From Rhizobium leguminosarum (lineage in GTDB: Bacteria > Pseudomonadota > Alphaproteobacteria > Rhizobiales > Rhizobiaceae), in contig NZ_CP025012.1 of NCBI RefSeq assembly GCF_002953715.1, forward strand, positions 1,240,001 to 1,304,000: 64,000 nucleotides of DNA, given 5' to 3'. Positions 18,787 through 27,705 of the stretch are shown here, in pieces. How positions within the stretch are numbered: position 1 is the stretch's first letter; the number at the start of each line of letters is the position of its first letter. Below the pieces are notes generated by a model that searched no databases, had not been told where the DNA came from, and was given only the letters and a program-made list of their open reading frames with translations. A program made the position numbers and the translations under genes.

Positions 18787-19563
18787 TCAGTCGTGGGTGC
18801 TCTCAGGCATGGACGAGGGATCGAAGCGTTCCCAGCCGCGCGGGGTCAGATGCTCCTGCGGCTGGAAACGCGTCTTGTAGTCCATTTTCCGCGACCCTTG
18901 AACCCAGTAGCCGAGGTAGACATGCGGCAGTCCCAACGCTTTCGTGCGCCTGACATGGTCGAGAATCATGAAAGTGCCGAGCGAACGCCGTTCAAGCGCC
19001 GGATTGAAATAGGAATAGACCATCGACAGCCCGTCGCTCATCGTGTCGGTGAGGGCGGCGGCAAGCAGCTCGCCCTTTGGCCGCTGCTCCAGTCCGGAGC
19101 CTTCCTCGCGCCGGCGATATTCGATGATTCTCGTATTCACATGTGTGTCTTCCACCATGATTGCATAGTCGAGCACGGTCATGTCGGACATGCCGCCCTG
19201 CTGGTGGCGAAAATCGAGATAGCGTCGGAAGAGGGAATATTGTTCGCTGGAAGGCTGGGCTGCGAATTCGGTGGCGATGACGTCAGAATTGGCGGCAAGC
19301 ACCCGTTTCATCGATTTCGTCGGCTCGAATTCCTGGGCGAGAATTCGCACGGAAACGCAGGCGCGACAGGATTCGCAGGCCGGGCGATAAGCGATGTTCT
19401 GCGAGCGGCGGAAACCGCCTTGCGTCAGGATGTCGTTCATCTCGGCGGCGCGCGGGCCGACCAGATGGGTGAACACCTTGCGTTCCATCTCATGCGGCAG
19501 GTACGGACACGCAGCCGGAGCCGTCAGATAAAACTGCGGTGATGGCGTCGTCTGCGTATTCAT
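18787..19563 (-). CDS. bpt: Aspartate/glutamate leucyltransferase
   Basis: A 258-residue bacterial protein transferase that adds leucine from Leu-tRNA to proteins with N-terminal Asp or Glu, marking them for ClpS/ClpAP degradation. It shows the arginyltransferase-type halves: the N-terminal domain with [16 protein letters not shown] (the family cysteines) and the C-terminal domain with [20 protein letters not shown]. The start at 19563 ([20 protein letters not shown]) gives the normal length; an in-frame start further up adds 16 unlikely residues. It leads the EamA transporter gene without a gap. Confidence 0.93.
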   Translation of the reverse strand: MNTQTTPSPQFYLTAPAACPYLPHEMERKVFTHLVGPRAAEMNDILTQGGFRRSQNIAYRPACESCRACVSVRILAQEFEPTKSMKRVLAANSDVIATEFAAQPSSEQYSLFRRYLDFRHQQGGMSDMTVLDYAIMVEDTHVNTRIIEYRRREEGSGLEQRPKGELLAAALTDTMSDGLSMVYSYFNPALERRSLGTFMILDHVRRTKALGLPHVYLGYWVQGSRKMDYKTRFQPQEHLTPRGWERFDPSSMPESTHD

Positions 19564-19712
19564 TTGTCGCGGAAATTTCCTTGTCGAGACCGTGCCGTTT
19601 CCTGACAGCATGACCTAAGAATAAAAAACGTCAACAGCGGGGGCGCTTTTCGCCCTTCATATCAGTCTTCTGATTTTAAATATGGAGCGCCGGCGCCCGT
19701 CGGCAAAGAGAA

Positions 19713-19738
19713 GGCGGAGACTTTATTTCGTCTCCGCC
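19713..19738 (-). terminator. Terminator of the RDD gene
   Basis: Perfect arms GGCGGAGA (19713-19720) and TCTCCGCC (19731-19738). On the minus strand TTCTCTTT follows, so it probably ends the RDD transcript. Confidence 0.55.
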
Positions 19739-19770
19739 CCGGGATCGCAGTTAGGGTTTCAGCCAAGGTC

Positions 19771-20229
19771 TCAGGCCGTGCGCACCGTCGCCGTGCCCAC
19801 CAGCAGGTCGTGGACGAGACGGCTGCGTTCGATAAACAGGCCGGCAAGCAGAATGAGCGGCGTCAGCACCGAGTTGAGGATCCAGAACAGTGCCAGATGC
19901 ACGATCGCCGTCATGAAATCCATCGGCCGTCCATCGACGCGCACGATCGCGATTCCCATGGCGCGCATGCCGAGCGAGGCCTGGCTCGGCCCACCAACAG
20001 TCAGGCCGAAGTAAATGCCGGCGACGATGACGAAGAGGGCAGGGTAGAGCAGGAAGCCGAGGCCCAGCGTAACGATCGACAGGAAGAACAGCACGATCGC
20101 CGCGGGAATGCACAGCAGCGCCACGATGACATAGTCGAGAATGAAGGCGAAGACCCGGCGGCTCAACACGCCGCTATAGGCGCGCCAGTCCTCCGGTGCG
20201 GCATAAAGCGGATTGGGGTTGTAGCTCAT
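19771..20229 (-). CDS. RDD-family membrane protein
   Basis: A 152-residue integral membrane protein of the RDD family. It shows the arginine of the first segment (GVLSRRVFAFILDYVIVALL) and the aspartates of the second part (GMRAMGIAIVRVDGRPMDFM), with about three to four transmembrane helices. The function of most RDD proteins is unknown; some affect ion or osmotic tolerance. The ATG at 20229 has a strong TGAGGAG site before it. An upstream frame extension lies in the repeat and is not used. Confidence 0.85.
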   Translation of the reverse strand: MSYNPNPLYAAPEDWRAYSGVLSRRVFAFILDYVIVALLCIPAAIVLFFLSIVTLGLGFLLYPALFVIVAGIYFGLTVGGPSQASLGMRAMGIAIVRVDGRPMDFMTAIVHLALFWILNSVLTPLILLAGLFIERSRLVHDLLVGTATVRTA

Positions 20230-20299
20230 CTCAATCTCCTCAGGAAAAGCGATGCCGCTGATATGGTATCGGCAGGGCAAAATGCAATAATCTGCCCCG

Positions 20300-20405
20300 G
20301 ATGCGGATGGTTTTAGGCCGGATCGGCCTAAAACCATCCGCATCTAAATCAAAGAAATGGAGCATGATGTCGTCCGAAAACCGCGGACATTTTTCGGCAT
20401 CATGC
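20300..20405. repeat. Palindromic repeat, family 2
   Basis: Two hairpins. The first has perfect 21-base arms (20300-20320 and 20324-20344) around a three-base GAT loop. The second runs from GCATGATGTCGTCCGAAAAC to TTTTTCGGCATCATGC (20362-20405). The second hairpin reappears reversed at 49775-49818. It stands directly next to a family 1 element, giving over 200 bases of stacked palindromes between the RDD gene and hemB. Confidence 0.8.
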
Positions 20406-20407
20406 AC

Positions 20408-20510
20408 TACAGCGCCGCGCGTCTTTTGAGATGCGCAAAGGACGCTGTAGCACTTTGAATCGCTGCATAATTTTATCCTTAAATCGATTCCGATTTAAGG
20501 AATTATGCAG
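20408..20510. repeat. RIME-like palindromic repeat, family 1 (best copy)
   Basis: First hairpin framed by TACAGCG (20408-20414) and CGCTGTA (20443-20449). Second hairpin from CTGCATAATTTTATCCTTAA to TTAAGGAATTATGCAG, with GATTC at the loop. The element ends exactly where the hemB stop codon begins (20511), so it forms the 3' end of the hemB message. Confidence 0.85.
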
Positions 20511-21524
20511 TCACCGCTTTGCGAGGATTTTCGCCACTTCGACCGCGAAATAGGTGAGGACACCGTCGCATCCCGCCCGCTTGAACGACAGCAGCGTTTC
20601 GAGCATCGCCCGCTCGCCATCGATCCAGCCGTTCATCGCCGCCGCCTTGATCTGCGTATATTCGCCGGAAACCTGGTAAGCGAAGGTCGGCAGGCCAAAG
20701 GCCTCCTTCATCCGCCAGCATATATCGAGGTAGGGCAGGCCGGGCTTGACCATCAGCATGTCGGCGCCTTCCTCGACGTCGAGGGCCGCGTCGCGGATCG
20801 CCTCGGTGCCGTTGGCGGGGTCGAGATAATAGGTCTTCTTGTCGCCTTTCAGCAGCCCGCCCGTCGAGATTGCCTCGCGATAGGGACCGTAGAAGGCGGA
20901 GGCGAATTTCGTCGCATAGCTCATGACGCCGACGTTCTGGTGGCCGGCCGCATCGAGCGCCATGCGGATCGCACCGATGCGCCCGTCCATCATCTCCGAC
21001 GGTGCGATGATGTCGGCGCCGGCATCCGCCTGCATGACGGCGGCGCGCGCCACCTGGTCGACGGTCTCGTCGTTGACGATCTCGCTGCCTCTGAGGATGC
21101 CGTCATGGCCGTGGCTGGTGAAGGGATCGAGCGCGACGTCGGTAATGACGCCGATATTAGGCACCGCCTTCTTGATCGCCGCTGTCGCCTGATTGATCAG
21201 GTTGTTGGCCTCGAGGCTGTTTGAGCCGGTCTCGTCACGCAGTTCCATCTCGATGTTCGGAAAGGTGGCGAGCGCCGGAATGCCGAGGCCGGCCGCTTCG
21301 CGCGCGGCTTCGACGGCCTTGTCGATGCTCATGCGGTTGACACCCGGCATGGCCGGGATTGGATCGATGATGCCGGAACCCGGCACGATGAAGATCGGCC
21401 AGATCAGATCATCGACCGTCAGCCGGTTCTCCTGCACCAGCCGGCGTGTCCAATCCGCCTTGCGGTTGCGCCGCATGCGGCGATGACCGGTGATGTCGTC
21501 GACGAGATGCGTCCTGTCCTGCAT
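20511..21524 (-). CDS. hemB: Delta-aminolevulinic acid dehydratase (porphobilinogen synthase)
   Basis: A 337-residue enzyme that condenses two 5-aminolevulinate molecules to porphobilinogen in haem, sirohaem and B12 synthesis. The two active-site lysines are in SYATKFASAFYGPYREA and MLMVKPGLPYLD. The metal region reads DVALDPFTSHGHDG, with Asp/Ala in place of the zinc-binding cysteines. This is the magnesium-type site described for Bradyrhizobium (family knowledge), which keeps haem synthesis independent of zinc. Monocistronic, ending in a palindromic repeat. Confidence 0.96.
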   Translation of the reverse strand: MQDRTHLVDDITGHRRMRRNRKADWTRRLVQENRLTVDDLIWPIFIVPGSGIIDPIPAMPGVNRMSIDKAVEAAREAAGLGIPALATFPNIEMELRDETGSNSLEANNLINQATAAIKKAVPNIGVITDVALDPFTSHGHDGILRGSEIVNDETVDQVARAAVMQADAGADIIAPSEMMDGRIGAIRMALDAAGHQNVGVMSYATKFASAFYGPYREAISTGGLLKGDKKTYYLDPANGTEAIRDAALDVEEGADMLMVKPGLPYLDICWRMKEAFGLPTFAYQVSGEYTQIKAAAMNGWIDGERAMLETLLSFKRAGCDGVLTYFAVEVAKILAKR

Positions 21525-21622
21525 GATATCTGTCCTTGGCCCATTCCATTTATCGGAGCGCTCATTATCATGGCGCCTGGAAAATCCAAACCGGACGATT
21601 GGCCGCGGCGGAAAAACCTCTG

Positions 21623-21710
21623 GCGCATAACCCGAAAATCGGAATGGATTTTCGGGTTATGCGCTAACTCAATGTTATAGAGCGTCCTTGGCGCGTCGTG
21701 TCAGACGCGT
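21623..21710. repeat. RIME-like palindromic repeat, family 1, reversed
   Basis: Perfect 18-base arms (21623-21640 and 21647-21664; GCGCATAACCCGAAAATC and its complement) around GGAATG, followed by the first-hairpin part AGCGTCCTTGGCGCGTC...AGACGCG in reverse order compared with the copy at 20408. It lies just before the next gene's start. Confidence 0.75.
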
Positions 21711-21726
21711 GGGCGCCCTTGTGAAG

Positions 21727-22191
21727 ATGCAACCCCAAACCGATGTCTGCGCTATGGAAACCGAATCCCCGACGATACCGAAACGCACACTGGCGGATAT
21801 CCTCTTCATTCTCTTCCTGAGGCTGGTTGCCGTATCCTGCTTCTGGTTCGGCCTGCAATATTGGGCGATGCTCGTCGGCTATTCGCTGGTCGGCGCCGGT
21901 CGCTTCGATCTTTTGAGCCTGCCGTGGAAGGTGGCGAGCACCAGCCTCGCCGTACTCTTCCCCGTCGCCTCCCTCGGCCTCTGGCTCACCGTCTCCTGGG
22001 GGCCGGTCATCTGGGTGCTCGCCGCCGGCGGGCAGATCCTCATGTATGGCCTGCTGCCGGATATTTTCGGCCCCAACAAGCTGATCATCCTGCTGCATCT
22101 CATGGTCGCCGTCGTCTACTGGATTTTCCGCCTGTTGCTCTGGCTGGAAAAGCGCCGGCACCGCCGCCAGGTAAGTGTTGATTTACCCTGA
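21727..22191 (+). CDS. Small membrane protein, DUF6163-like
   Basis: A 154-residue protein with four predicted transmembrane helices (FILFLRLVAVSCFWFGLQYW, VASTSLAVLFPVASLGLWL, VIWVLAAGGQILMYGLLP, LIILLHLMVAVVYWIFRLLL) and a basic C-terminal tail (EKRRHRRQ). It resembles a rhizobial family of uncharacterised membrane proteins. I use the ATG at 21727; another ATG at 21754 is possible. It precedes ldtR by about 130 bases on the same strand, a neighbourhood that may be conserved, but I cannot assign a role. Confidence 0.75.
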   Translation: MQPQTDVCAMETESPTIPKRTLADILFILFLRLVAVSCFWFGLQYWAMLVGYSLVGAGRFDLLSLPWKVASTSLAVLFPVASLGLWLTVSWGPVIWVLAAGGQILMYGLLPDIFGPNKLIILLHLMVAVVYWIFRLLLWLEKRRHRRQVSVDLP

Positions 22192-22319
22192 GACAACGTG
22201 GGGTTACCGGTAAGGCTCCGTTAAGCCTGCGGTTTAAGTCGAATTTTATATGTATTCGATAGGGTCTCACTCAAGGCGGGAAGAAAACACACCGCCAAAC
22301 AAACAGTGAGGCAGTCAAT

Positions 22320-22835
22320 ATGAACACGAAAATTAAGCCGCAGGCGGTATCGACCTTCCGTGACCAGCAGGACCACGACATCCGTGATCTTTACATGGAA
22401 TCCCTTCATCTCGTTGAACGTCTGCACCGTCGTCTTCTCGACGTCATCAAGGACGAGTTCGACCGTCAGGGTCGCAGCGATGTCAACGCCATCCAGGCGC
22501 TGCTCCTTTTCAACATCGGCAATTCCGAGCTGACCGCCGGCGAGCTGCGCTCGCGTGGCTACTATCTCGGCTCCAACGTTTCCTACAACGTCAAGAAGCT
22601 GGTCGATCTCGGCTTCATCAACCACCAGCGCTCCCGCATCGACCGCCGCTCGGTCCGAATCAGCCTGACCGAAACCGGCCAGGACATCGCCGAAACGGTG
22701 GCCAAGCTCTACGAACGCCACATCGCCTCGATCGACAAGGTCGGCGGCATCGGCACCGATGAGTTCACGCAGATGAACAAGCTGCTCCAGCGTCTGGACC
22801 GCTTCTGGAACGACCAGATCCTGTACCGCCTCTAA
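22320..22835 (+). CDS. ldtR: MarR-family regulator LdtR
   Basis: A 171-residue winged-helix regulator. The MarR core is at residues about 25-165: the recognition region SELTAGELRSRGYYLGSNVS, the wing FINHQRSRIDRRSVRISLTE, then a dimerising C-terminal helix. The sequence and the downstream L,D-transpeptidase match the LdtR-LdtP pair described in Liberibacter and Sinorhizobium, where LdtR activates ldtP and affects osmotic tolerance (established knowledge; identity here is by recognition). The ATG at 22320 opens a clean start after AAACAGTGAGGC. Confidence 0.85.
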   Translation: MNTKIKPQAVSTFRDQQDHDIRDLYMESLHLVERLHRRLLDVIKDEFDRQGRSDVNAIQALLLFNIGNSELTAGELRSRGYYLGSNVSYNVKKLVDLGFINHQRSRIDRRSVRISLTETGQDIAETVAKLYERHIASIDKVGGIGTDEFTQMNKLLQRLDRFWNDQILYRL

Positions 22836-23277
22836 GACTCCTGACCTCCTTCCAGGGTTGCAGAAAATCGGACGTGTTCCCTGCACGTCCGATTTGCCGT
22901 TTGATCCGCGTGGCATCTTTGCAACGCATGGCAGACAAGCGCAAAGCCCGGTATTCAAGCCGTTTTTTAGCCGTTATTAACCGGCACGCTTTACCCGTCA
23001 TATGGTTCGTTGCGTCGTGTTTCCGGTAGCCGGCAGTCCTTCTACCCACCCGGCAACACGAATTGGCCATATTGGTGTGGCAGCGGAAGACTTAACAACC
23101 GGCGCTTTCAATGGACCGATCAGGAATGCTCAGGCTGTCGCATCGCAATCTTGTGATGGGGCAAGCGGAATTTTTTGATGCGCCGGGACAACGAATGGAC
23201 TGGGATCTGCGTTAAAGCGCAGTGATATCGCAAAGAGCCGCGGCATCTCTTTATCGCCGCAGTCAGTGGTTGGGACT
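22836..23277 (+). other. 442-base intergenic region between ldtR and ldtP
   Basis: It holds a 12-base perfect hairpin, AAATCGGACGTG (22865-22876) and CACGTCCGATTT (22884-22895), soon after the ldtR stop, probably its transcription end although no T-run follows. The rest, including the AT-richer stretch near 22960-23010, should contain the ldtP promoter and any LdtR operator, but I cannot pick out a convincing operator. No reading frame of interest is seen. Confidence 0.5.
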
Positions 23278-24579
23278 ATGTCGAAGAAAAACGGAATTGA
23301 AGCTCTCTCGCGCCGCGCTTTCCTTGCGTCCGCGGCAACGGTTGGCGCCAGCGCGATTGCCGCGCCGGCATTCGCGCAATCGGCGCTCGATACGCTGATC
23401 AATGCGCCTCGCCGCGGCAACTGGGACGACCAGTTTGACGCCAAGGCGGCTTCGCGCACGGCGACCGCCATGGTTTCCAACACGCCGATCCTCGGCCCGC
23501 AGTCGGTTGCGAGCGCGCAACAGGCGATCATGCAGTATCAGCAGATCGCCGCAGCCGGCGGCTGGCCTGAGGTCAATCCCGGTGACCAGCGCCTGCAGCT
23601 CGGCGTCAGCTCTCCTTCCGTCCAGGCGCTGCGCCAGCGCCTTGCGATCACCGGCGATCTGCCGCGCGAAGCCGGCATGTCCAACGCCTTCGATTCCTAT
23701 GTCGATGGCGCCGTCAAGCGCTTCCAGGCCCGCCACGGTCTGCCGTCCGATGGTGTTCTCGGCGAATTCACGCTGAAGGCGATGAACATTCCTGCCGATG
23801 TCCGCCTGCAGCAGCTGAACACCAACCTCATCCGCCTGCAGACCTTCCCCGAAGACATGGGCCGCCGTCACCTGATGGTCAACATCCCGGCCGCTTACGT
23901 CGAGGCTGTGGAAGACGGCAGTGTCGCGACACGTCACACCGCGGTTGTCGGCCGCTTGAGCCGCCCGACGCATCTCGTCAATTCGAAGATCTACGAGGTC
24001 ATCCTCAATCCTTATTGGACGGCGCCGCGCTCGATCGTCGAAAAAGACATCATGCCGCTGATGCGCAAGGATCCGACCTATCTCGAAAAGAATGCCATTC
24101 GTCTGCTCGACGGCAAGGGCAACGAAGTCGCCCCCGAGACCATCGACTGGAACGGCGAGGCGCCGAACCTGATGTTCCGTCAGGACCCCGGCAAGACCAA
24201 CGCCATGGCCTCGACGAAGATCAACTTCTACAACAAGAACGGCGAGTACATGCACGACACGCCGCAGCAGGGCCTGTTCAACAAGCTGATGCGCTTTGAA
24301 TCGTCGGGCTGCGTCCGCGTTCAGAACGTCCGCGACTTGTCGAACTGGCTGTTGCGCGAGACCCCCGGCTGGAACCGCCAGCAGATGGAGCAGGTGATCG
24401 CAACCGGCGTCAACACGCCGGTCAAGCTCGCCACGGAAGTTCCGGTCTATTTTGTCTACATCTCCGCCTGGGGCATGCCCGACGGCATTGTCCAGTTCCG
24501 CGACGACATCTATCAGATGGACGGCAATGCCGAGCTGGCGCTCGACACCACGGCGGGTATGGAACAGCCGGTCCAGTAA
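23278..24579 (+). CDS. ldtP: L,D-transpeptidase LdtP
   Basis: A 433-residue exported L,D-transpeptidase that forms 3-3 cross-links in peptidoglycan or attaches proteins to it. The N-terminus is a twin-arginine-type signal (LSRRAFLASAATVGASA, cleavage after AFA). A peptidoglycan-binding domain lies at about residues 105-170 (SPSVQALRQRLAITGDLPRE), then the YkuD catalytic domain with catalytic Cys345 in SSGCVRVQNVRDL. The start is the ATG at 23278, not an in-frame GTG four codons upstream. A strong terminator follows. It is probably controlled by LdtR, encoded just upstream. Confidence 0.92.
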   Translation: MSKKNGIEALSRRAFLASAATVGASAIAAPAFAQSALDTLINAPRRGNWDDQFDAKAASRTATAMVSNTPILGPQSVASAQQAIMQYQQIAAAGGWPEVNPGDQRLQLGVSSPSVQALRQRLAITGDLPREAGMSNAFDSYVDGAVKRFQARHGLPSDGVLGEFTLKAMNIPADVRLQQLNTNLIRLQTFPEDMGRRHLMVNIPAAYVEAVEDGSVATRHTAVVGRLSRPTHLVNSKIYEVILNPYWTAPRSIVEKDIMPLMRKDPTYLEKNAIRLLDGKGNEVAPETIDWNGEAPNLMFRQDPGKTNAMASTKINFYNKNGEYMHDTPQQGLFNKLMRFESSGCVRVQNVRDLSNWLLRETPGWNRQQMEQVIATGVNTPVKLATEVPVYFVYISAWGMPDGIVQFRDDIYQMDGNAELALDTTAGMEQPVQ

Positions 24580-24603
24580 GCGGCGACCTCCGCATCGCAA
24601 TTT

Positions 24604-24636
24604 GAAAACCGCGCTTTTCCGGCGCGGTTTTTTTTG
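24604..24636 (+). terminator. Rho-independent terminator of ldtP
   Basis: Arms ACCGCGC (24608-24614) and GCGCGGT (24622-24628) with a seven-base loop, followed by a run of eight T. A textbook intrinsic terminator. Confidence 0.9.
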
Positions 24637-24795
24637 TCCGGGGAGACGCTCCTCGATATGGTCGCCAAAGATCGGCGCGGCGCGGCCGCAAAAGAGCGTG
24701 AGCGCGCGCTTTGCTCAGCAAATGTCGTTCTTCGTATTGCCCTCGCCACGGCGGAAGGCTAATACCTCAGCGCATTCCAGTTGAGGAGCCCGCCC

Positions 24796-26094
24796 ATGAC
24801 CAATGCTTCCACCGAATCCTTCTTCAATCGCTCGCTTGCGGACGTCGATCCGGACATTTTCAGCGCGATCGGAAAGGAACTCGGTCGCCAACGGCACGAG
24901 ATCGAACTGATCGCTTCTGAGAATATCGTCTCCCGCGCCGTGCTGGAAGCCCAGGGCTCCATCATGACCAACAAATATGCCGAGGGTTATCCCGGCAAGC
25001 GTTATTACGGCGGCTGCCAGTTCGTCGATATCGCCGAGGAACTGGCGATCGAGCGCGCCAAGAAGCTGTTCGGCGTCAATTTCGCCAACGTCCAGCCGAA
25101 TTCCGGTTCGCAGATGAACCAGGCCGTGTTCCTGGCGCTGCTGCAGCCGGGTGACACCTTCATGGGTCTCGACCTGAATTCGGGCGGCCACCTCACGCAT
25201 GGTTCGCCGGTCAACATGTCCGGCAAGTGGTTCAACGTCGTCTCTTACGGCGTGCGCGAAGGCGACAACCTGCTCGACATGGATGAAGTCGAGCGCAAGG
25301 CCAAGGAAACCAAGCCGAAGCTCATCATCGCCGGCGGCACTGCCTATTCCCGCATCTGGGACTGGAAGCGCTTCCGCGAGATCGCCGATTCGGTTGGCGC
25401 CTACCTCATGGTCGACATGGCCCATATTGCCGGCCTCGTTGCCGGTGGCGTTCATCCGTCGCCATTCCCGCATTGCCATGTCGCGACGACGACGACCCAC
25501 AAGTCGTTGCGCGGCCCACGCGGCGGCGTCATCCTCACCAATGACGAGGATCTGGCGAAGAAGTTCAACTCGGCCGTCTTCCCGGGTCTGCAGGGTGGCC
25601 CGCTGATGCACATCATCGCCGCCAAGGCTGTCGCCTTCGGCGAGGCGCTGCAGCCGGAATTCAAGGACTACGCCGCCCAGGTCGTCAAGAACGCCAAGGC
25701 GCTTGCCGAAACGCTGATATCGGGCGGCCTCGACGTCGTCTCCGGCGGCACCGACAACCACCTGATGCTGGTCGACCTGCGCAAGAAGAATGCCACCGGC
25801 AAGCGTGCCGAGGCAGCCCTCGGCCGCGCCTATGTCACCTGCAACAAGAACGGCATTCCCTTCGATCCGGAAAAGCCCTTCGTCACCTCGGGCGTGCGCC
25901 TCGGCGCACCGGCCGGCACGACCCGCGGCTTCAAGGAAGCCGAATTCCGCGAGATCGGCAATCTCATCGTCGAGGTCCTCGACGGCCTGAAGGTCGCCAA
26001 TTCGGATGAAGGCAACGCCGCCGTCGAAGCCGCTGTGCGTGGCAAGGTGGTCAGCCTCACCGACCGCTTCCCCATGTATGATTACTTGGGATAA
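24796..26094 (+). CDS. glyA: Serine hydroxymethyltransferase
   Basis: A 432-residue PLP enzyme interconverting serine and glycine with tetrahydrofolate. The N-terminal [19 protein letters not shown], the glycine-rich [11 protein letters not shown] and the PLP-lysine motif [14 protein letters not shown] (lysine of THKSL) are all present. The ATG at 24796 is preceded by GAGGAG; an in-frame TTG at 24781 is the SD region itself. It is followed by nrdR after nine bases, so glyA-nrdR-ribD-ribE reads as one operon, an order common in alphaproteobacteria. Confidence 0.97.
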   Translation: MTNASTESFFNRSLADVDPDIFSAIGKELGRQRHEIELIASENIVSRAVLEAQGSIMTNKYAEGYPGKRYYGGCQFVDIAEELAIERAKKLFGVNFANVQPNSGSQMNQAVFLALLQPGDTFMGLDLNSGGHLTHGSPVNMSGKWFNVVSYGVREGDNLLDMDEVERKAKETKPKLIIAGGTAYSRIWDWKRFREIADSVGAYLMVDMAHIAGLVAGGVHPSPFPHCHVATTTTHKSLRGPRGGVILTNDEDLAKKFNSAVFPGLQGGPLMHIIAAKAVAFGEALQPEFKDYAAQVVKNAKALAETLISGGLDVVSGGTDNHLMLVDLRKKNATGKRAEAALGRAYVTCNKNGIPFDPEKPFVTSGVRLGAPAGTTRGFKEAEFREIGNLIVEVLDGLKVANSDEGNAAVEAAVRGKVVSLTDRFPMYDYLG

Positions 26095-26103
26095 GGAGTA
26101 GGG

Positions 26104-26580
26104 ATGCGCTGCCCCTATTGCGGTTCGGAAGATACCCAGGTCAAGGATTCGCGCCCGGCGGAGGACAACACGTCCATCCGCCGGCGGCGTATCTGTCCCG
26201 ATTGCGGCGGCCGCTTCACCACGTTCGAGCGTGTGCAACTGCGCGAGTTGATGGTCATCAAGAAGACCGGCCGCAAAGTGCCCTTCGACCGCGACAAGCT
26301 GGTCCGCTCCTTCGAGGTGGCGTTGCGCAAACGCCCCGTCGAGCGGGACCGCATCGAGCGCGCCGTCTCGGGTATCGTCCGCCGGCTTGAAAGCTCCGGC
26401 GAGACCGAGATCTCCTCCGAGCAGATCGGCCTGCAGGTGCTGGAAGCCATGAAGAGCCTCGATGATGTCGGCTTCGTGCGCTACGCCTCGGTCTATCGGG
26501 ATTTTTCGCTTGCCGAGGATTTCGAGAAGGTTATTTCCGAAATCAACGCCAAGATCGCCCGCGACCCGCTGGACAGGTGA
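26104..26580 (+). CDS. nrdR: Transcriptional repressor NrdR
   Basis: A 158-residue repressor of ribonucleotide reductase genes. The N-terminal zinc ribbon ([18 protein letters not shown] ... CPDCGGRF) is followed by an ATP-cone domain (residues about 49-139, [20 protein letters not shown]) that senses ATP/dATP. The length is typical. It sits between glyA and ribD with gaps of nine and three bases, so its expression is tied to one-carbon and flavin genes. Its targets (NrdR boxes at nrd promoters) are not in this window. Confidence 0.97.
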   Translation: MRCPYCGSEDTQVKDSRPAEDNTSIRRRRICPDCGGRFTTFERVQLRELMVIKKTGRKVPFDRDKLVRSFEVALRKRPVERDRIERAVSGIVRRLESSGETEISSEQIGLQVLEAMKSLDDVGFVRYASVYRDFSLAEDFEKVISEINAKIARDPLDR

Positions 26581-26583
26581 GCC

Positions 26584-27705
26584 ATGAGCATCACGCCGCA
26601 TGACGAACGTTTCATGGCGGCGGCGATCCGTCTGTCGCGCTGGCATCTTGGCCGCACCGCCACCAACCCTTCCGTCGGCTGTCTGATCGTCAAGGACGGC
26701 GTCATCGTCGGCCGTGCGGTGACGGCGCTCGGTGGCCGCCCGCATGCCGAGACTCAGGCGCTCGCCGAAGCCGGCGTGTTCGCCCGCGGCGCCACCGCTT
26801 ATGTGACGCTCGAACCCTGCTCGCATCACGGCAAGACGCCGCCCTGCGCCGAGGCGCTGATCGCCTATGGCGTTGCTCGCGTCGTCATCAGCGTCACCGA
26901 TCCCGATTCGCGGGTCTCCGGCCGCGGCATCGCCATGCTGCGCGAAGCCGGCATAGAGGTGGATGCCGGCGCGCTGGAGGCGGAGGGCCGGCAGTCGCTT
27001 GCCGCCTATCTCACCCGCCAGACGAAGAACCGGCCCTATGTGACTCTCAAACTTGCCGTTTCCGCCGATGGCATGATCGGCCGCTACGGGGCAGGGCAGG
27101 TGGCGATCACAGGCCCGGAGGCCCGCGCCCAGGTGCAGGCGCTGCGCGCCGAAACCGATGCCATCCTGGTCGGCATCGGTACCGCGGTTGCGGATGATCC
27201 GCTGCTGACTGTGCGTTCGCCAGGTCTTGAATCGCAATCGCCGACCCGCATCGTCCTCGATCCTTCCCTGGCATTGCCGCTGGCCGGCAAGCTCGTCGGG
27301 ACGGCGCGGGAGGTGCCGGTCATCGTGGTGGCGAGTGAGGAAGGATCATTGTCGCAGGCAGAGGGGGATATCGCATCCACAGAGATGGAATCTCGCCGCG
27401 CAGCCCTCGAAGCCGCCGGCGTCGAGGTCGTCCATTGCAATCCCTATCATCCGGAAGTCCTGCTGCTGGCACTCGCGACGCGCGGTATTTCCTCGCTTCT
27501 GGTCGAGGGTGGTGCAAAGACGGCGCGGCTTTTTCTCGAGGCTGGCCTCGTCGACCGCATCCAGCTTTACCAGGCGCCTGTTGTGATCGGTGATGGCGGT
27601 ATTGAATCCCCGCTCGATGCAACCGACATACCATCGGGTTTTGCCCATAGGGGCACGCTGATGTTCGGCGGCGATCGCCTGGACGAATACGAAAGAGGGC
27701 TTTGA
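26584..27705 (+). CDS. ribD: Riboflavin biosynthesis deaminase/reductase
   Basis: A 373-residue bifunctional enzyme catalysing the second and third steps of riboflavin synthesis. The N-terminal cytidine-deaminase-like domain (to about residue 145) shows the zinc ligands in RPHAETQAL and EPCSHHGKTPPCAE. The C-terminal reductase domain starts at YVTLKLAVSADGMIG and contains LVEGGAKTARLFLEAGLVD. The stop overlaps the ribE start by one base (TGATG). It is followed directly by riboflavin synthase, as in most alphaproteobacterial rib operons. Confidence 0.96.
   Translation: MSITPHDERFMAAAIRLSRWHLGRTATNPSVGCLIVKDGVIVGRAVTALGGRPHAETQALAEAGVFARGATAYVTLEPCSHHGKTPPCAEALIAYGVARVVISVTDPDSRVSGRGIAMLREAGIEVDAGALEAEGRQSLAAYLTRQTKNRPYVTLKLAVSADGMIGRYGAGQVAITGPEARAQVQALRAETDAILVGIGTAVADDPLLTVRSPGLESQSPTRIVLDPSLALPLAGKLVGTAREVPVIVVASEEGSLSQAEGDIASTEMESRRAALEAAGVEVVHCNPYHPEVLLLALATRGISSLLVEGGAKTARLFLEAGLVDRIQLYQAPVVIGDGGIESPLDATDIPSGFAHRGTLMFGGDRLDEYERGL

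Noticed and set aside
24715..27237. 840-codon open frame on the minus strand across glyA, nrdR and ribD
   Set aside because: Antisense to well-recognised genes. Translation is rich in Arg, Gly and His, as expected for a shadow frame.
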